A stretch of 64,000 nt of DNA from Pyrenula massariospora (lineage: Eukaryota; Ascomycota; Eurotiomycetes; Pyrenulales; Pyrenulaceae), in the NCBI GenBank assembly GCA_021030905.1, contig JAGFMI010000015.1, forward strand, positions 930,001 to 994,000, written 5' to 3'. The position numbers and the translations under genes were made by a program. Below, piece by piece: positions 55,101-64,000 of the stretch (the stretch's first letter is position 1; the number at the start of each line of letters is the position of its first letter). The notes below the pieces were generated by a model. It was not told the DNA's origin and did no database searches. It saw nothing but the letters and a program-made list of their open reading frames with translations.

Positions 55101-58100
55101 ACAGTTATGATGACCTCTCTCAGGGAGGATGACATGGGGCCTCTGATTGATCAAACACTCGCTATTATAATTCGTTTCTGGGACATCTTCCATGCAGAGA
55201 CGCAGGACCGCGCATACAATCTCATAGCCGAGATTTTGAAAAACCATACCTCGCTAATTCGTGATACATTCAATACCATGCCTTCACTTGCAACAATCCC
55301 AGTCATGGCAAAGTTTGAAGCAGAAATTGAAAGTCTCAAGAGACAGATGGACCTGAAACATCAATTTCTTGCGTATATTGAGCGTTGTAAAGACGAGAAC
55401 CCAACTGTTGTTGAACAGTGTCTGTCTGAGCTTGTGAAGCATCTAAGACAGCACCAAGAATACCTACATCAAACTGTCTTAAGCGAACAGCCGGACCCGG
55501 TTGTCGCTGACCTTAGTCGATGTCTGCTAGACTGCGCCGTAAAATTTGCTGCTACTTCAACGACCAACATCAGCTGTCTATCCGCGCAATGTCTTGGCCT
55601 GATAGGCTGCCTGGATCCAAATAAAATCGAAACCGTGAAAGAAAAGCCAACGATATTAGTAACGTCAAACTTCTCTAAAGCTGAAGAAGCCTTTGATTTT
55701 ATTATGTTCTCCATACAGCACGTCTTGGTTAAAGCTTTTCTCTCCGCCATAAATACAAGGTCTCAAGGATTTCTCTCTTGGGCTATTCAGGAATTGTTGA
55801 AGCTCTGTCAAGGCAATATCGATGGTACTCCTCGAAGTCACACCCTCCGCTCAGAACCGTTTCATCGGCATTGGGCTGATCTTCCAGAAGACGTACGCAA
55901 CGTGTTGACTCCATTTCTTACGTCAAGATACAATCTGACTGCTGCGAATACGAAAGGAAGGAACTACTCCTATCCTATCTTTCAGTCTGGACTGACTCAC
56001 GCGGAATGGTTGCGGACAATCGTCCTTGACCTCCTCCAGAAGGCACGAGGCGAGAATGTAAGGCTAGTCTTTGGAATTTTTAGCAAGATCATCAGTGGTC
56101 AAGACGTGTCTATTCCCGAGTTTCTCTTACCTTTCATAGCATTGAGTGTTATCATCAACGGAACCCAACAAGAAACACAGCAGCTGATCGACGAGATGCT
56201 TCACATTCTTAGTCAACCACTTGCTGGGAGCCACAGTGATCAGGAAAATCTCAAGCTTTGTAGCGAACGCGTGTTTAATGTTCTCGATCATATGTCAAAT
56301 TGGCATCAAGTAAGGAAGAAACAGCATCAATCGGACCATGCACGACTGGAAAGAGGCATACGTGATCCGTCAATCGATCTCGTGGCGGATCAGATAAAAA
56401 CTGTGGAGAGAGTTCTAGCTTCAATTCCGCCTGACCTAATTTCAAAGCGCGCAATTGAGTGCAGATCTTTCGCACGTGCATTATTTCACTGGGAACAGTA
56501 TATCAGACAGGTAAAAGACGGAAACAACTTGAATGTGTCCGAGGATGATTTACTCGAGCGCCTCCAGGAGATATATACACAAATTGATGAACCTGATGGC
56601 ATCGAAGGCATTTCGGCCCACATGCAAGTCTTGAACATCGATCAACAAGTCCTCGAGCATAGAAGTACTGCGCAATGGACGGCAGTTCAGAGCTGGTATG
56701 AAATCAAGCTTGTCGAACAACCTGAAAATGTTGATTTGCAGGTGAATTTATTGACCTGCTTGAAAGAATCCGGTCAGTATGAAATTCTTCTCAATCAGTT
56801 CGATGGCCTTGTCACCACTAAAACTCTTCCACAAACAATGCCTTTCGCTGTCGAGGCTGCTTGGGCCACTGGGCAATGGGACCGGCTTGCTAGAATTATC
56901 AGCGACTCGCGAGGTTCTGCAAAGTCTGGGGAGTTTAGTCTCGGGGTTGGTTCTGCATTCCTTTCTCTCCGCTCTGGTAATCGAGACATGTTTCAGTCGA
57001 CTATAGGAAACCTTCAGCGGAGCGTCTCAGGAGGCTTGACGACTACAAACACTATTTCACTACAGGCATGCCACGATGTTTTGCTAAAATTGCATGCACT
57101 CGCCGAATTGCAAGAACTTTCCCATGCTAAGCAAGATGAAAGAGACGCTCTTTTCGCCACGATGGATAGACGACTACACCTTTTGGGAAGCTATGTGGCT
57201 GACAAACAATACCTGCTGGGGCTGAGAAGGGCGGTCATGCAAATTCTTCCACAGTTTTCAAAGCTTGATCTGGCTACAGCATGGCTCACAACGGCGAAGC
57301 TAGCCCGGAAGAGCAATTTCCTAAACCAAGCTTTCAGCGCCGTCTTGCATGCTTCATTACTAGGGGACAAATCTTCCACGATCGAGCATGCAAAGCTTCT
57401 CTGGAAAGAAGGTCACCATCGAAAAGCCATTCAGAGCTTGGAGGGTGCAATTGATTCCAAGGTCTTCGCCGCTCAAAGTTTCACCACTAACGAAAATGAT
57501 TCAGTTACCGCAAGTGCAGCGGCGCATCAACAACAGGGTCAAAACTTTATGACAGCAAAGGCAAGCCTTCTCTTGGCGCGCTGGCTTGACTCAGCTGGTC
57601 AAACATCATCAGATGTGATTGTCAAGAATTACCGGCAAGCTGTGAGCCTTCATAGGCAGTGGGAGAAAGGGCATTATGCTCTGGGAAAGCACTACAATAA
57701 GCTTCTTGACTCTGAGCGCAGCAAGCCTACGGGGAAAGAGTCGGAGAAGTTTTTATCTGGAGAGCAGACAAAATTGGTCATTGACAATTACCTGCGGTCT
57801 CTCACTCTGGGATGTAAATACGTTTTTCAGACAATGCCAAAGGTCTTGACACTTTGGATGGAGCTTTTAGCAGGCGTCGATCAGCCACAAGATCCAAAAC
57901 GTGGAAATGAACAATTCCAGAACCACTGCATCGCTCAGCGAAAGAAGATTATCAACGAGACGAACGCGCAGATGGAAAAGTACCTTCATCGCTTTCCAGC
58001 GGTGACCCTTTATACCATATTGCCACAAGTTGTTGCCCGTATATGTCATCCCAATCCAAAAGCCTGCGATATCTTAGTATTGATGGTAGTCAGAGTTGTC

Positions 58101-59546
58101 AGAGCCTTCCCTAACCAAGCTATGTGGACCTTGCTAGCTGTCCTCAAATCTAGTAGCAGAGAACGCGCAGTGCGTGGTAAGCGAATAACTACCAAGCTCG
58201 CTGAAAACGCCAGCAAATCCAAGGCGGGCCACAAAGAAGCATCAGCTGCGGAACTAAATATGCTGCTGACCCATAGCCAGAAATTTTCAGACGAGCTTCT
58301 CCGAGTTTCAGACTTCCACATCGAAGGTAAACCCTCAAAGGTCTCTTTGTCAAGAGACCTTGGATTCAATCACAAGATCGCCCCATCTAAATTGGTTGTT
58401 CCGATCGAAGCAGCTTTAACTCCAGCATTCCCAAATAGCGCCGATGCGAGTACGATGAAACGTTTTCGACCTTTTCCAAAGGAGCCAGTCACGATATCGG
58501 CATTCCTAGATCAGGCTTCTGTACTTCCGTCTCTTCAACGCCCAAGGAAGCTCACACTCAAAGCATCTGACGGCAAGCTCTATTCGCTAATGGCCAAGCC
58601 AAAAGACGACTTACGCAAGGACGCTCGACTGATGGAATTCAACACCACTGTAAATCGATTCCTGTCCAAAGACGTCGAGGCGGCCCGCCGTCGTCTCTAT
58701 ATCCGCACCTATAGCGTTGTTCCTCTAAATGAAGAATGTGGTTTGCTCGAGTGGGTTGAGAATTTGAAGACCCTCCGTGAGATCCTCCTTAATCTTTACA
58801 AAGAGCGCGGTGTCAACGTCAATTTTATCGACATCCGCAATAATCTCGACGAAGCTGTCGCTCATCCAAACTCAGACAAAGCCGCCACCGTTTTCAACGA
58901 ATTTGTCCTTCCAAAGTTTCCCTCAGTCTTCCAAGACTGGTTTGTCGAGACTTTCCCCGATCCCTCCGCCTGGCTCGCAGCACGGCTCCGCTACACCCGC
59001 TCCTGTGCCGTAATGTCTATGGTGGGCCACGTTCTCGGTCTTGGCGACCGCCATGGCGAGAACATCCTCCTAGAAGAAGGCAGTGCGGGTGTCCTGCACG
59101 TTGACTTCAACTGTCTTTTTGACAAGGGCCTCACCTTTGAGAAACCTGAGACGGTCCCCTTCCGCCTGACGCACAACATGATCGCTGCTATGGGTGTGTA
59201 TGGCTACGAAGGGCCGTGGCGTAGGTGTGCAGAGATCACACTCTCGCTGCTACGTGCCAACGAGGATGCGCTGATGACCGGGCTTGAAACTTTTGTATAT
59301 GATCCGACGGCAGAATTTGGAGGGCAAGGCGGGGGAAGGAAGAGGGTGCCGAAGATTGTAGATGGGGTTGAGGTTCCGGGGACTCCAGAGGCAGTGCTGG
59401 AGGGAGTGAGAGGTAAGGTCAGAGGGATGCTGCCAAATGAGTCGGTTCCTTTAAGTGTGGGTGGATACGTGGATGTGATGGTAGGGAGAGCGACGGATCC
59501 GGGAAGATTGGCAAAGATGTACATTGGCTGGTGTGCCTTTCTTTGA
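52143..59546 (+). CDS. uvsB: ATR/Mec1-type checkpoint kinase (UvsB orthologue)
   Basis: A single exon of 2467 residues from the ATG at 52143. The long N-terminal HEAT-repeat region includes the ATR-typical UME stretch (roughly residues 970-1080) and a FAT region before the kinase. The PI3K-like kinase domain starts with LTLKASDGKLYSLMAKPKDDLRKD carrying the ATP-binding Lys. GLGDRHGENILLEEG holds the catalytic loop, HVDFNCLFDKGLTFEKPETV the metal-binding D-F-N and activation loop, and the last 33 residues (YVDVMVGRATDPGRLAKMYIGWCAFL) are the FATC domain. The HVDFN and RLTHNM sequences favour ATR over ATM or TOR. It phosphorylates checkpoint effectors at stalled forks and resected breaks, with an ATRIP partner. 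A 7.4-kb intronless frame is notable in this intron-rich window. Confidence 0.95.
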   Translation: MAVASEPRHGRQRQLNGGSTHPHEPPSSSILAAHLAPANGKYAPLDLDRENFAQLLNESLGSDSDGQPNLANEPIVNHKLVGIIVKAGLEHAINRPRDPFAEEEVSDTEYEALRCLEVVQLAFSRCPEVAYQVSGQDEPGLNDHGTPLFVWLIPRLTNILVRWVSPTEQLQSAFWNLVGCIIGSETRCRQAPRSCGSILQYVQDYIIELVSAIESDPFFLGSKSVTDSSEFFAVQMAKLNLHDASLHFSLGVRGFDEAAMVCCSLIKVLSSEAELAVRPSIVMRRLLQWSLDMFQRLWQAVTDVLEQRVVAQTENFHLLLTILTALCSIIPSMQRQSIGISSKASLLWAQCAAECARRASQMDHSFAEHLLSEILSMINKISRDDKTQQALRSILLPAFVSTLTDSHAVQPIQQLLRDCKGQIEALLDTSTAHTNFSTLAPSATSITAQGEYCSFQYSDGNLRPRKRLRLSTDDEDQPVEYNPCQKLIRRLYRLLGSQEVSDLTGLSEIAPMTFGKLSEKDQCRAMEEIGLVSCAGSGCLQTNAENDVLGLSCRICDEDYLSSPRALWENTHASELFEVLSAILPALQKSPKARVLALLALRRLLAHTFDPSYFRLGQTALGEWCLHSLQSSLREVRIAAGITLTAFMRAHKEMLPGLFRSNRVIGLDFLQSLLQKSEPAVQETCILSLSRIAEISGDDELNIILVRFIEYLGHPNAYLSALVYNEILRVAQTRDTTPLVLFKPFWRTIAVVVIKNIQTRPAIAQQLCDLLNMKVSSLLAMTQEYTLPYLVLTRKQDIILKIARAHGASTTPYELCTQKTNLASILTFLLTQPFADPEESVMGLLTEAAPEFKGQELSSWAKLEPILVTCELLKAITDAGEGKASRVHQALRLLAILDSRQVSKKGDIVGHFLEEYVLAIITEFNNTLNDNKMMQPSLEKRRCLGAIGELMKLGKSRLNVALPQIGACLRSAMENEQLRDKAFEVWTVMMTSLREDDMGPLIDQTLAIIIRFWDIFHAETQDRAYNLIAEILKNHTSLIRDTFNTMPSLATIPVMAKFEAEIESLKRQMDLKHQFLAYIERCKDENPTVVEQCLSELVKHLRQHQEYLHQTVLSEQPDPVVADLSRCLLDCAVKFAATSTTNISCLSAQCLGLIGCLDPNKIETVKEKPTILVTSNFSKAEEAFDFIMFSIQHVLVKAFLSAINTRSQGFLSWAIQELLKLCQGNIDGTPRSHTLRSEPFHRHWADLPEDVRNVLTPFLTSRYNLTAANTKGRNYSYPIFQSGLTHAEWLRTIVLDLLQKARGENVRLVFGIFSKIISGQDVSIPEFLLPFIALSVIINGTQQETQQLIDEMLHILSQPLAGSHSDQENLKLCSERVFNVLDHMSNWHQVRKKQHQSDHARLERGIRDPSIDLVADQIKTVERVLASIPPDLISKRAIECRSFARALFHWEQYIRQVKDGNNLNVSEDDLLERLQEIYTQIDEPDGIEGISAHMQVLNIDQQVLEHRSTAQWTAVQSWYEIKLVEQPENVDLQVNLLTCLKESGQYEILLNQFDGLVTTKTLPQTMPFAVEAAWATGQWDRLARIISDSRGSAKSGEFSLGVGSAFLSLRSGNRDMFQSTIGNLQRSVSGGLTTTNTISLQACHDVLLKLHALAELQELSHAKQDERDALFATMDRRLHLLGSYVADKQYLLGLRRAVMQILPQFSKLDLATAWLTTAKLARKSNFLNQAFSAVLHASLLGDKSSTIEHAKLLWKEGHHRKAIQSLEGAIDSKVFAAQSFTTNENDSVTASAAAHQQQGQNFMTAKASLLLARWLDSAGQTSSDVIVKNYRQAVSLHRQWEKGHYALGKHYNKLLDSERSKPTGKESEKFLSGEQTKLVIDNYLRSLTLGCKYVFQTMPKVLTLWMELLAGVDQPQDPKRGNEQFQNHCIAQRKKIINETNAQMEKYLHRFPAVTLYTILPQVVARICHPNPKACDILVLMVVRVVRAFPNQAMWTLLAVLKSSSRERAVRGKRITTKLAENASKSKAGHKEASAAELNMLLTHSQKFSDELLRVSDFHIEGKPSKVSLSRDLGFNHKIAPSKLVVPIEAALTPAFPNSADASTMKRFRPFPKEPVTISAFLDQASVLPSLQRPRKLTLKASDGKLYSLMAKPKDDLRKDARLMEFNTTVNRFLSKDVEAARRRLYIRTYSVVPLNEECGLLEWVENLKTLREILLNLYKERGVNVNFIDIRNNLDEAVAHPNSDKAATVFNEFVLPKFPSVFQDWFVETFPDPSAWLAARLRYTRSCAVMSMVGHVLGLGDRHGENILLEEGSAGVLHVDFNCLFDKGLTFEKPETVPFRLTHNMIAAMGVYGYEGPWRRCAEITLSLLRANEDALMTGLETFVYDPTAEFGGQGGGRKRVPKIVDGVEVPGTPEAVLEGVRGKVRGMLPNESVPLSVGGYVDVMVGRATDPGRLAKMYIGWCAFL

Positions 59547-59853
59547 GGATCATAGCATTGGGGTTTGTTTTGAGGGGTCGCATTTTAGAAAACGGCTTAT
59601 GACTGCATCTCCATTGGAGTTTCTCGTATGAGACTGAATGCTATACTGATCAATATTTTGATGGATACAATCTTGTTGTAAACATAATTTTAATTTTATC
59701 GCTTGAAGGCATTAGGAGCAACGGAACGTCAGTATTGGCTGAACAAACACAGGCAATGGTGATATGAGCGGTAAGAAGAGCTTGCTAGTGCGTGCATTGA
59801 TACGCATGTAATTTAGGCACTTTGGAGGCAGATGTCACTACAGTCGTCTTCTC
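59547..59853. other. Intergenic region
   Basis: Shared 3' flank of the convergent ATR and Tad2 genes; AT-rich, no gene seen. Confidence 0.6.
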
Positions 59854-60787
<934 letters not shown>

Positions 60788-61317
60788 CACGATTAGCCTT
60801 AGCACGGCAAATCCCTATTGTAGAGTGGCGGTAGAGATTGTGGAGAGATGAGCCTAGAAGTCATGAAGACTTGCTGGAACTCAGTGTTATAGCTCTTGCA
60901 GAAGTCGGAGTTTTTTCCAACTGGGAAGGAAAGACGTTTGAACCATGGAGTATTCCGATCCCCGGTCTTTCCGCGAAGGCATTCTGTTTACGAAGAAGCT
61001 TCCAAGAACAGCAAGTCTTTAGGTGGCTTAAAGTTCTTTGGCGTGAAGGTAGTTTGACATTTCAATTGAGCCGTCTAGATACCAATTAATGGGCAAATGA
61101 AGGACGAGGTGTTTTATTCAAGGATTGTTGGATGCAAGCTTGCTAAAAGCGGCGGTGGGTCATCTCCAAATCGAGCTCCCAAAATCATTCCTCCGCAATC
61201 CAGATCAAATTCCAGGATTACCTTCATAACCCCCGACCCTTTCTAGTCATGAGATAGCATCTAGTGACATACTGGCCGCTCTCAATTGTCTTTCATCCAC
61301 CTTCAATCGTCTCTAGA
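60788..61317. other. Divergent promoter region
   Basis: Between tad2 (minus) and the RNPS1-like gene (plus). No gene seen. Confidence 0.6.
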
Positions 61318-62471
61318 ATGCCCTCACCTTCCCGGTCACGCTCACGTGGCCGTTCGCGCACTCGGACTCCAGCGGTAGAACGCGACAACAGCCCGAAAGC
61401 CCGCTCAGTCTCTCGATCTCAATCGCCACCACCAGCTCGGTCTCGTACGCCATCACGCTCTCGTTCTCCCCGCCGCTCTATCTCTCCTCGAGCCAGATCA
61501 TATACAAGGAGCCTCTCGCGCTCGCCAAGACGAAATGGGTATGTCCGAGGGGACAGTCGAAGCCGAAGCCCAGATTACAGAGGGAGGAGAAGTTACAGAG
61601 ATAGGAGCTATAGTCGCACCCGATCTAGGACCAGAAGCTTGAGCAGAGATAGTGCTACTGGCCGGAGAAGTACAAAGGTGAGGAGGCTTTGGCCGTTGAG
61701 ACGATGAGTTAGCTGATACGGCTGGCAGATCGTTGTGGAAAAGCTCACCAAGAATGTGACTGAAGCGCATCTACGAGAGATCTTTGGCCATTACGGTGAC
61801 ATTCAGTCAGTCGACCTTCCGATCAACAAACAATGTGTGTTTGGCCCCCGCGATTCTTCAGTGCCGGTCTAACATGAGCAGTCATGACTAACCGCGGCAC
61901 CGCCTACATTGTATACCACACTTCTTCCGACGCCGAACATGCCATATCCCATATGCACGAAGCTCAACTTGACGGCGCAGTCATAAATGTCAGCATCGTC
62001 CTCCCTCGTCGCGCCTTCCCACGTTCCCCTCCCCCGCCTAAGGACAGTCGCAGACCGCCTCCGCCATCGTACAGCTCTCGTGGCCCTGCACCTCCGCCAC
62101 GTGGCGGCCGTTACGGCAGGTCCCCGCCTCCACTTCGAGGTGTCTATGGAAGGGCGCCCGATCCAAGAGACGACGTGTATCGTCCTGGTCCGCGAGGCCC
62201 GCCACCTCGCCGATCTTCATACTCTCGCTCGAGGTCTCGTTCTCCGCTTCCTCGCCGGGGTAGAGGAAGATCTTATACACGCGATCGATCATATTCATAT
62301 TCAAGGAGCAGGACGCCGCCGAGACGGAGGGCACCGCCGCCACAAAGAGGAGGTGGGAGAGGAAGAAGAAGTCCAAGTTACAGCAGCTACAGCAGTTATT
62401 CGAGGAGTAGGTCTCGAAGCTACAGCCGCTCGAGGAGCAGGAGTCGGGGACGCTATGGTGGAAGGAGGTGA
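61318..62471 (+). CDS. RNPS1-like RS-domain RNA-binding protein
   Basis: Three exons, 61318-61677, 61729-61834 and 61882-62471, give 351 residues. Exon 1 is an Arg/Ser-rich arm (SRSRSRGRSRTRTP, SRSPRRS). The middle exon and start of the third encode one RRM: IVVEKLTKNVTEAHLREIFGHYG (RNP2 side) and RGTAYIVYHTSSDAEHAISHMHEAQLDGAVINVSIV (RNP1-like). A second Arg/Ser/Pro/Gly-rich arm (PPRGGRYGRSPPP, SYSRSRSRSPLPRRGRGRSY) closes the protein. The RS-RRM-RSP order and RRM type match RNPS1, a component of exon-junction/ASAP complexes that influences splicing. Introns are 51 and 47 nt. The second is TGTG-rich at its donor (GTGTGT). Confidence 0.9.
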
Positions 62472-62957
62472 AAAAGCCAGCTTGAGATGGAATGTTGAAA
62501 GGCTGTTCAATTGGCTATTTGCTGAAAGTGTTTTGAGGAGTGTGAGAACTTCAGGTGGTGATGCTATGAAGTGGTCAGGGGAGACCTCTTCTCATCCTCT
62601 AGCGTTCGATGGGAGTGCAGAAACTTTCGGGATATTGGTTCATCTTTTGGCCTTTCTGATGTCAAGCGAATTCTTACACAGCTGTACCTTTGTGATTAGT
62701 TATAAGGCTTATGCCCTGGAGGAGTTCTAAGCGTTTGTTCATCGGCGCAATTGCTGCCGAAAAAGGCCCGAATCTTAGAAGATTTCTACCGGGGAAGGTT
62801 CGGCGAGCCTGAGAAAGTTTGGCGTTGTGATGCGATCATGGAAGACTTCACACCTTTTCTCTCCTCTCATACAAGCAGTTGTAACTCGACGTCCTCGAAG
62901 TCTTCAAAGTGATACTGTTAAGTGTTCTCTGATTGTTGCTTGCCTAGATTCCCTACC
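62472..62957. other. Intergenic region
   Basis: Holds the 3' UTR of the RNPS1-like gene and the promoter of the heme lyase gene. The frame continuing to 62730 is a shadow of the RS gene. Confidence 0.6.
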
Positions 62958-64000
62958 ATGGGCTGGTTCTGGGCCGACACAGCAACGCAACAAACTCCTA
63001 TTATTTCGCCGCCTCATCCAATTGCTCCTTCCGATCAAGCGCCTCCGGTAAGTTATGCATGCCTAGCAGACAGTTTCTATCTAACATAGCTACAGCCGGA
63101 ATGTCCCATGCACAAAGCTGGTTCCACACCGCCGTCATTTCCGCTGCGACAAGACAGTCCGACCCGAACAGAATCATCATGCCCGGTAAAAGCACCAAAT
63201 AGAAGATCTTGGGGCGATCGATGGTCAAAGCCCGCTGAGAAGCAGATACAAAGTTCAACACCTCAAGCCGAAACAAAATCATCAACTCTATCCGCTCTGA
63301 ATCCGCTCAACTACATGTTCTCTTCCATCTCCAATGAGCGCTCTGCCGAACAGTCAAGATGCCTACCCCGAGAACGAGAAACCTCCTCAATACCCCGAAG
63401 CGACGGCGATGCGCTTTGGGAGTACCCTTCGCCACAGCAGATGTACAATGCGATGCTAAGGAAGGGCTACACCGACACCCCCATTGACGCCGTCGAGTCA
63501 ATGGTCGCAGTACACAATTTTCTGAACGAAGGAGCATGGCAAGAGATCGTTGGGTGGGAGAATATATTCTCGCGCGGTTTAAGGGAAGGCTGGGCAAAAT
63601 GTAGACGAGGCGAGGAGAACATTGCGCTTGAAAGGGCGATGGCGGAGGCTATGGCAGAGCCGGTTGAAGATGGGCCGAGGTTAGTACGATTCATGGGCAG
63701 GCCTGGAGACATGACACCCAAAGCGCGTATGCTGCAAGTGATGGGTTGGTTGTACCCGTCAAGATTTGGAACCGAGCCGCCGTTTGATAGACACGACTGG
63801 TATGTGGCGAGGACGACACCGAGCGGCCAGAAAGAGATACGATACGTCATTGACTATTACTCTGGAGCACCGGAACCGACAGGTGAGCCGGTATTCTACC
63901 TAGATATCCGGCCCGCCATCGATGGGCCTACGGCTGCTGTGGAGAGGATGATGAGGTGGGGTGGCGATGCATGGTTTAGGGCGAGTGGGCTTGCTACAAG
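62958..64000 (+). CDS. Cytochrome c heme lyase (holocytochrome c synthase), 3' partial
   Basis: Two exons, 62958-63047 and 63096 to beyond 64000; the frame is open to the window end, so the C-terminus is outside. The first exon is MGWFWADTATQQTP; the 48-nt intron (GTAAGT...CTACAG) leads to PECPMHK, the Cys-Pro heme-regulatory motif at the usual place near the N-terminus. Then come LNPLNYMF, SIPRSDGDALWEYPSPQQMYNAMLRKGY, VHNFLNEGAWQEIVGWE, LVRFMGRPGDMTPKARML, FDRHDWYVAR with the catalytic His, YVIDYYSG and VFYLDIRPAIDGP. These blocks are diagnostic. The enzyme attaches heme to apocytochrome c or c1 in the mitochondrial intermembrane space. Whether it is the c or c1 form is not decided. Confidence 0.93.

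Noticed and set aside
61987-62730. 247-codon frame
   Set aside because: Shadow frame of the RS-rich third exon of the RNPS1-like gene, extending into its 3' flank.

Overview
The window is nuclear DNA from a filamentous ascomycete (Pezizomycotina). The signs are many short spliceosomal introns (mostly 45-70 nt, GT..AG, CTRAY-type branch sites), ORFs that join only after intron removal, and typical fungal families: 2EXR, R3H-associated, Fig1, DUF7871-like, spherulin-type cupin, GH74 and GH95 glycosidases, ATR/UVSB kinase and AP-2 alpha. The sequence does not fix the class. Intron joins below were placed by hand from splice signals, reading phase and family similarity; none is checked against RNA.

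Layout. 1-4.8 kb: CorA-like membrane protein (5' end outside the window), R3H-associated protein, 2EXR protein. 6.1-14.1 kb: two paralogous secreted Asp-zincin-like metallopeptidase genes flanking a GH95 alpha-L-fucosidase (minus strand) and a GrpB-family gene. 14.4-23.2 kb (minus strand): cytochrome P450, coiled-coil protein, MFS transporter, a doubtful small membrane protein and an NmrA-like protein, with no biosynthetic backbone enzyme. 24.5-32.5 kb: disordered basic protein, cupin, Ser/Thr-rich secreted protein, orphan secreted protein. 33.0-37.7 kb: a tRNA-Gln gene with an unusual intron arrangement, the PLP-homeostasis protein and AP-2 alpha adaptin. 38.3-42.0 kb: a tiny three-exon cysteine-rich gene, prolyl 4-hydroxylase-like oxygenase and an HDEL-tailed PDI-like protein. 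42-45.3 kb is gene-poor, with one probable relic. 45.3-51.3 kb: GH74 xyloglucanase, Fig1-family protein and a third, degenerate metallopeptidase-like secreted protein with a GC-AG intron. 52.1-64 kb: housekeeping block with ATR kinase, Tad2 tRNA adenosine deaminase, an RNPS1-like RS/RRM protein and cytochrome c heme lyase (cut by the window end).

Together the window mixes conserved housekeeping genes (DNA-damage signalling, endocytosis, tRNA modification, mRNA processing, cytochrome c maturation, PLP homeostasis) with secreted plant-biomass or interaction genes (GH74 plus GH95 can act on fucosylated xyloglucan, plus peptidase-like and orphan secreted proteins). The two strongest oddities are a tRNA-Gln(CTG) gene that reads correctly only if a 48-nt spliceosome-type intron is removed as well as a short canonical tRNA intron, and the metallopeptidase pair, whose zinc-binding HExxH codons are split by an intron next to a 25-nt microexon.
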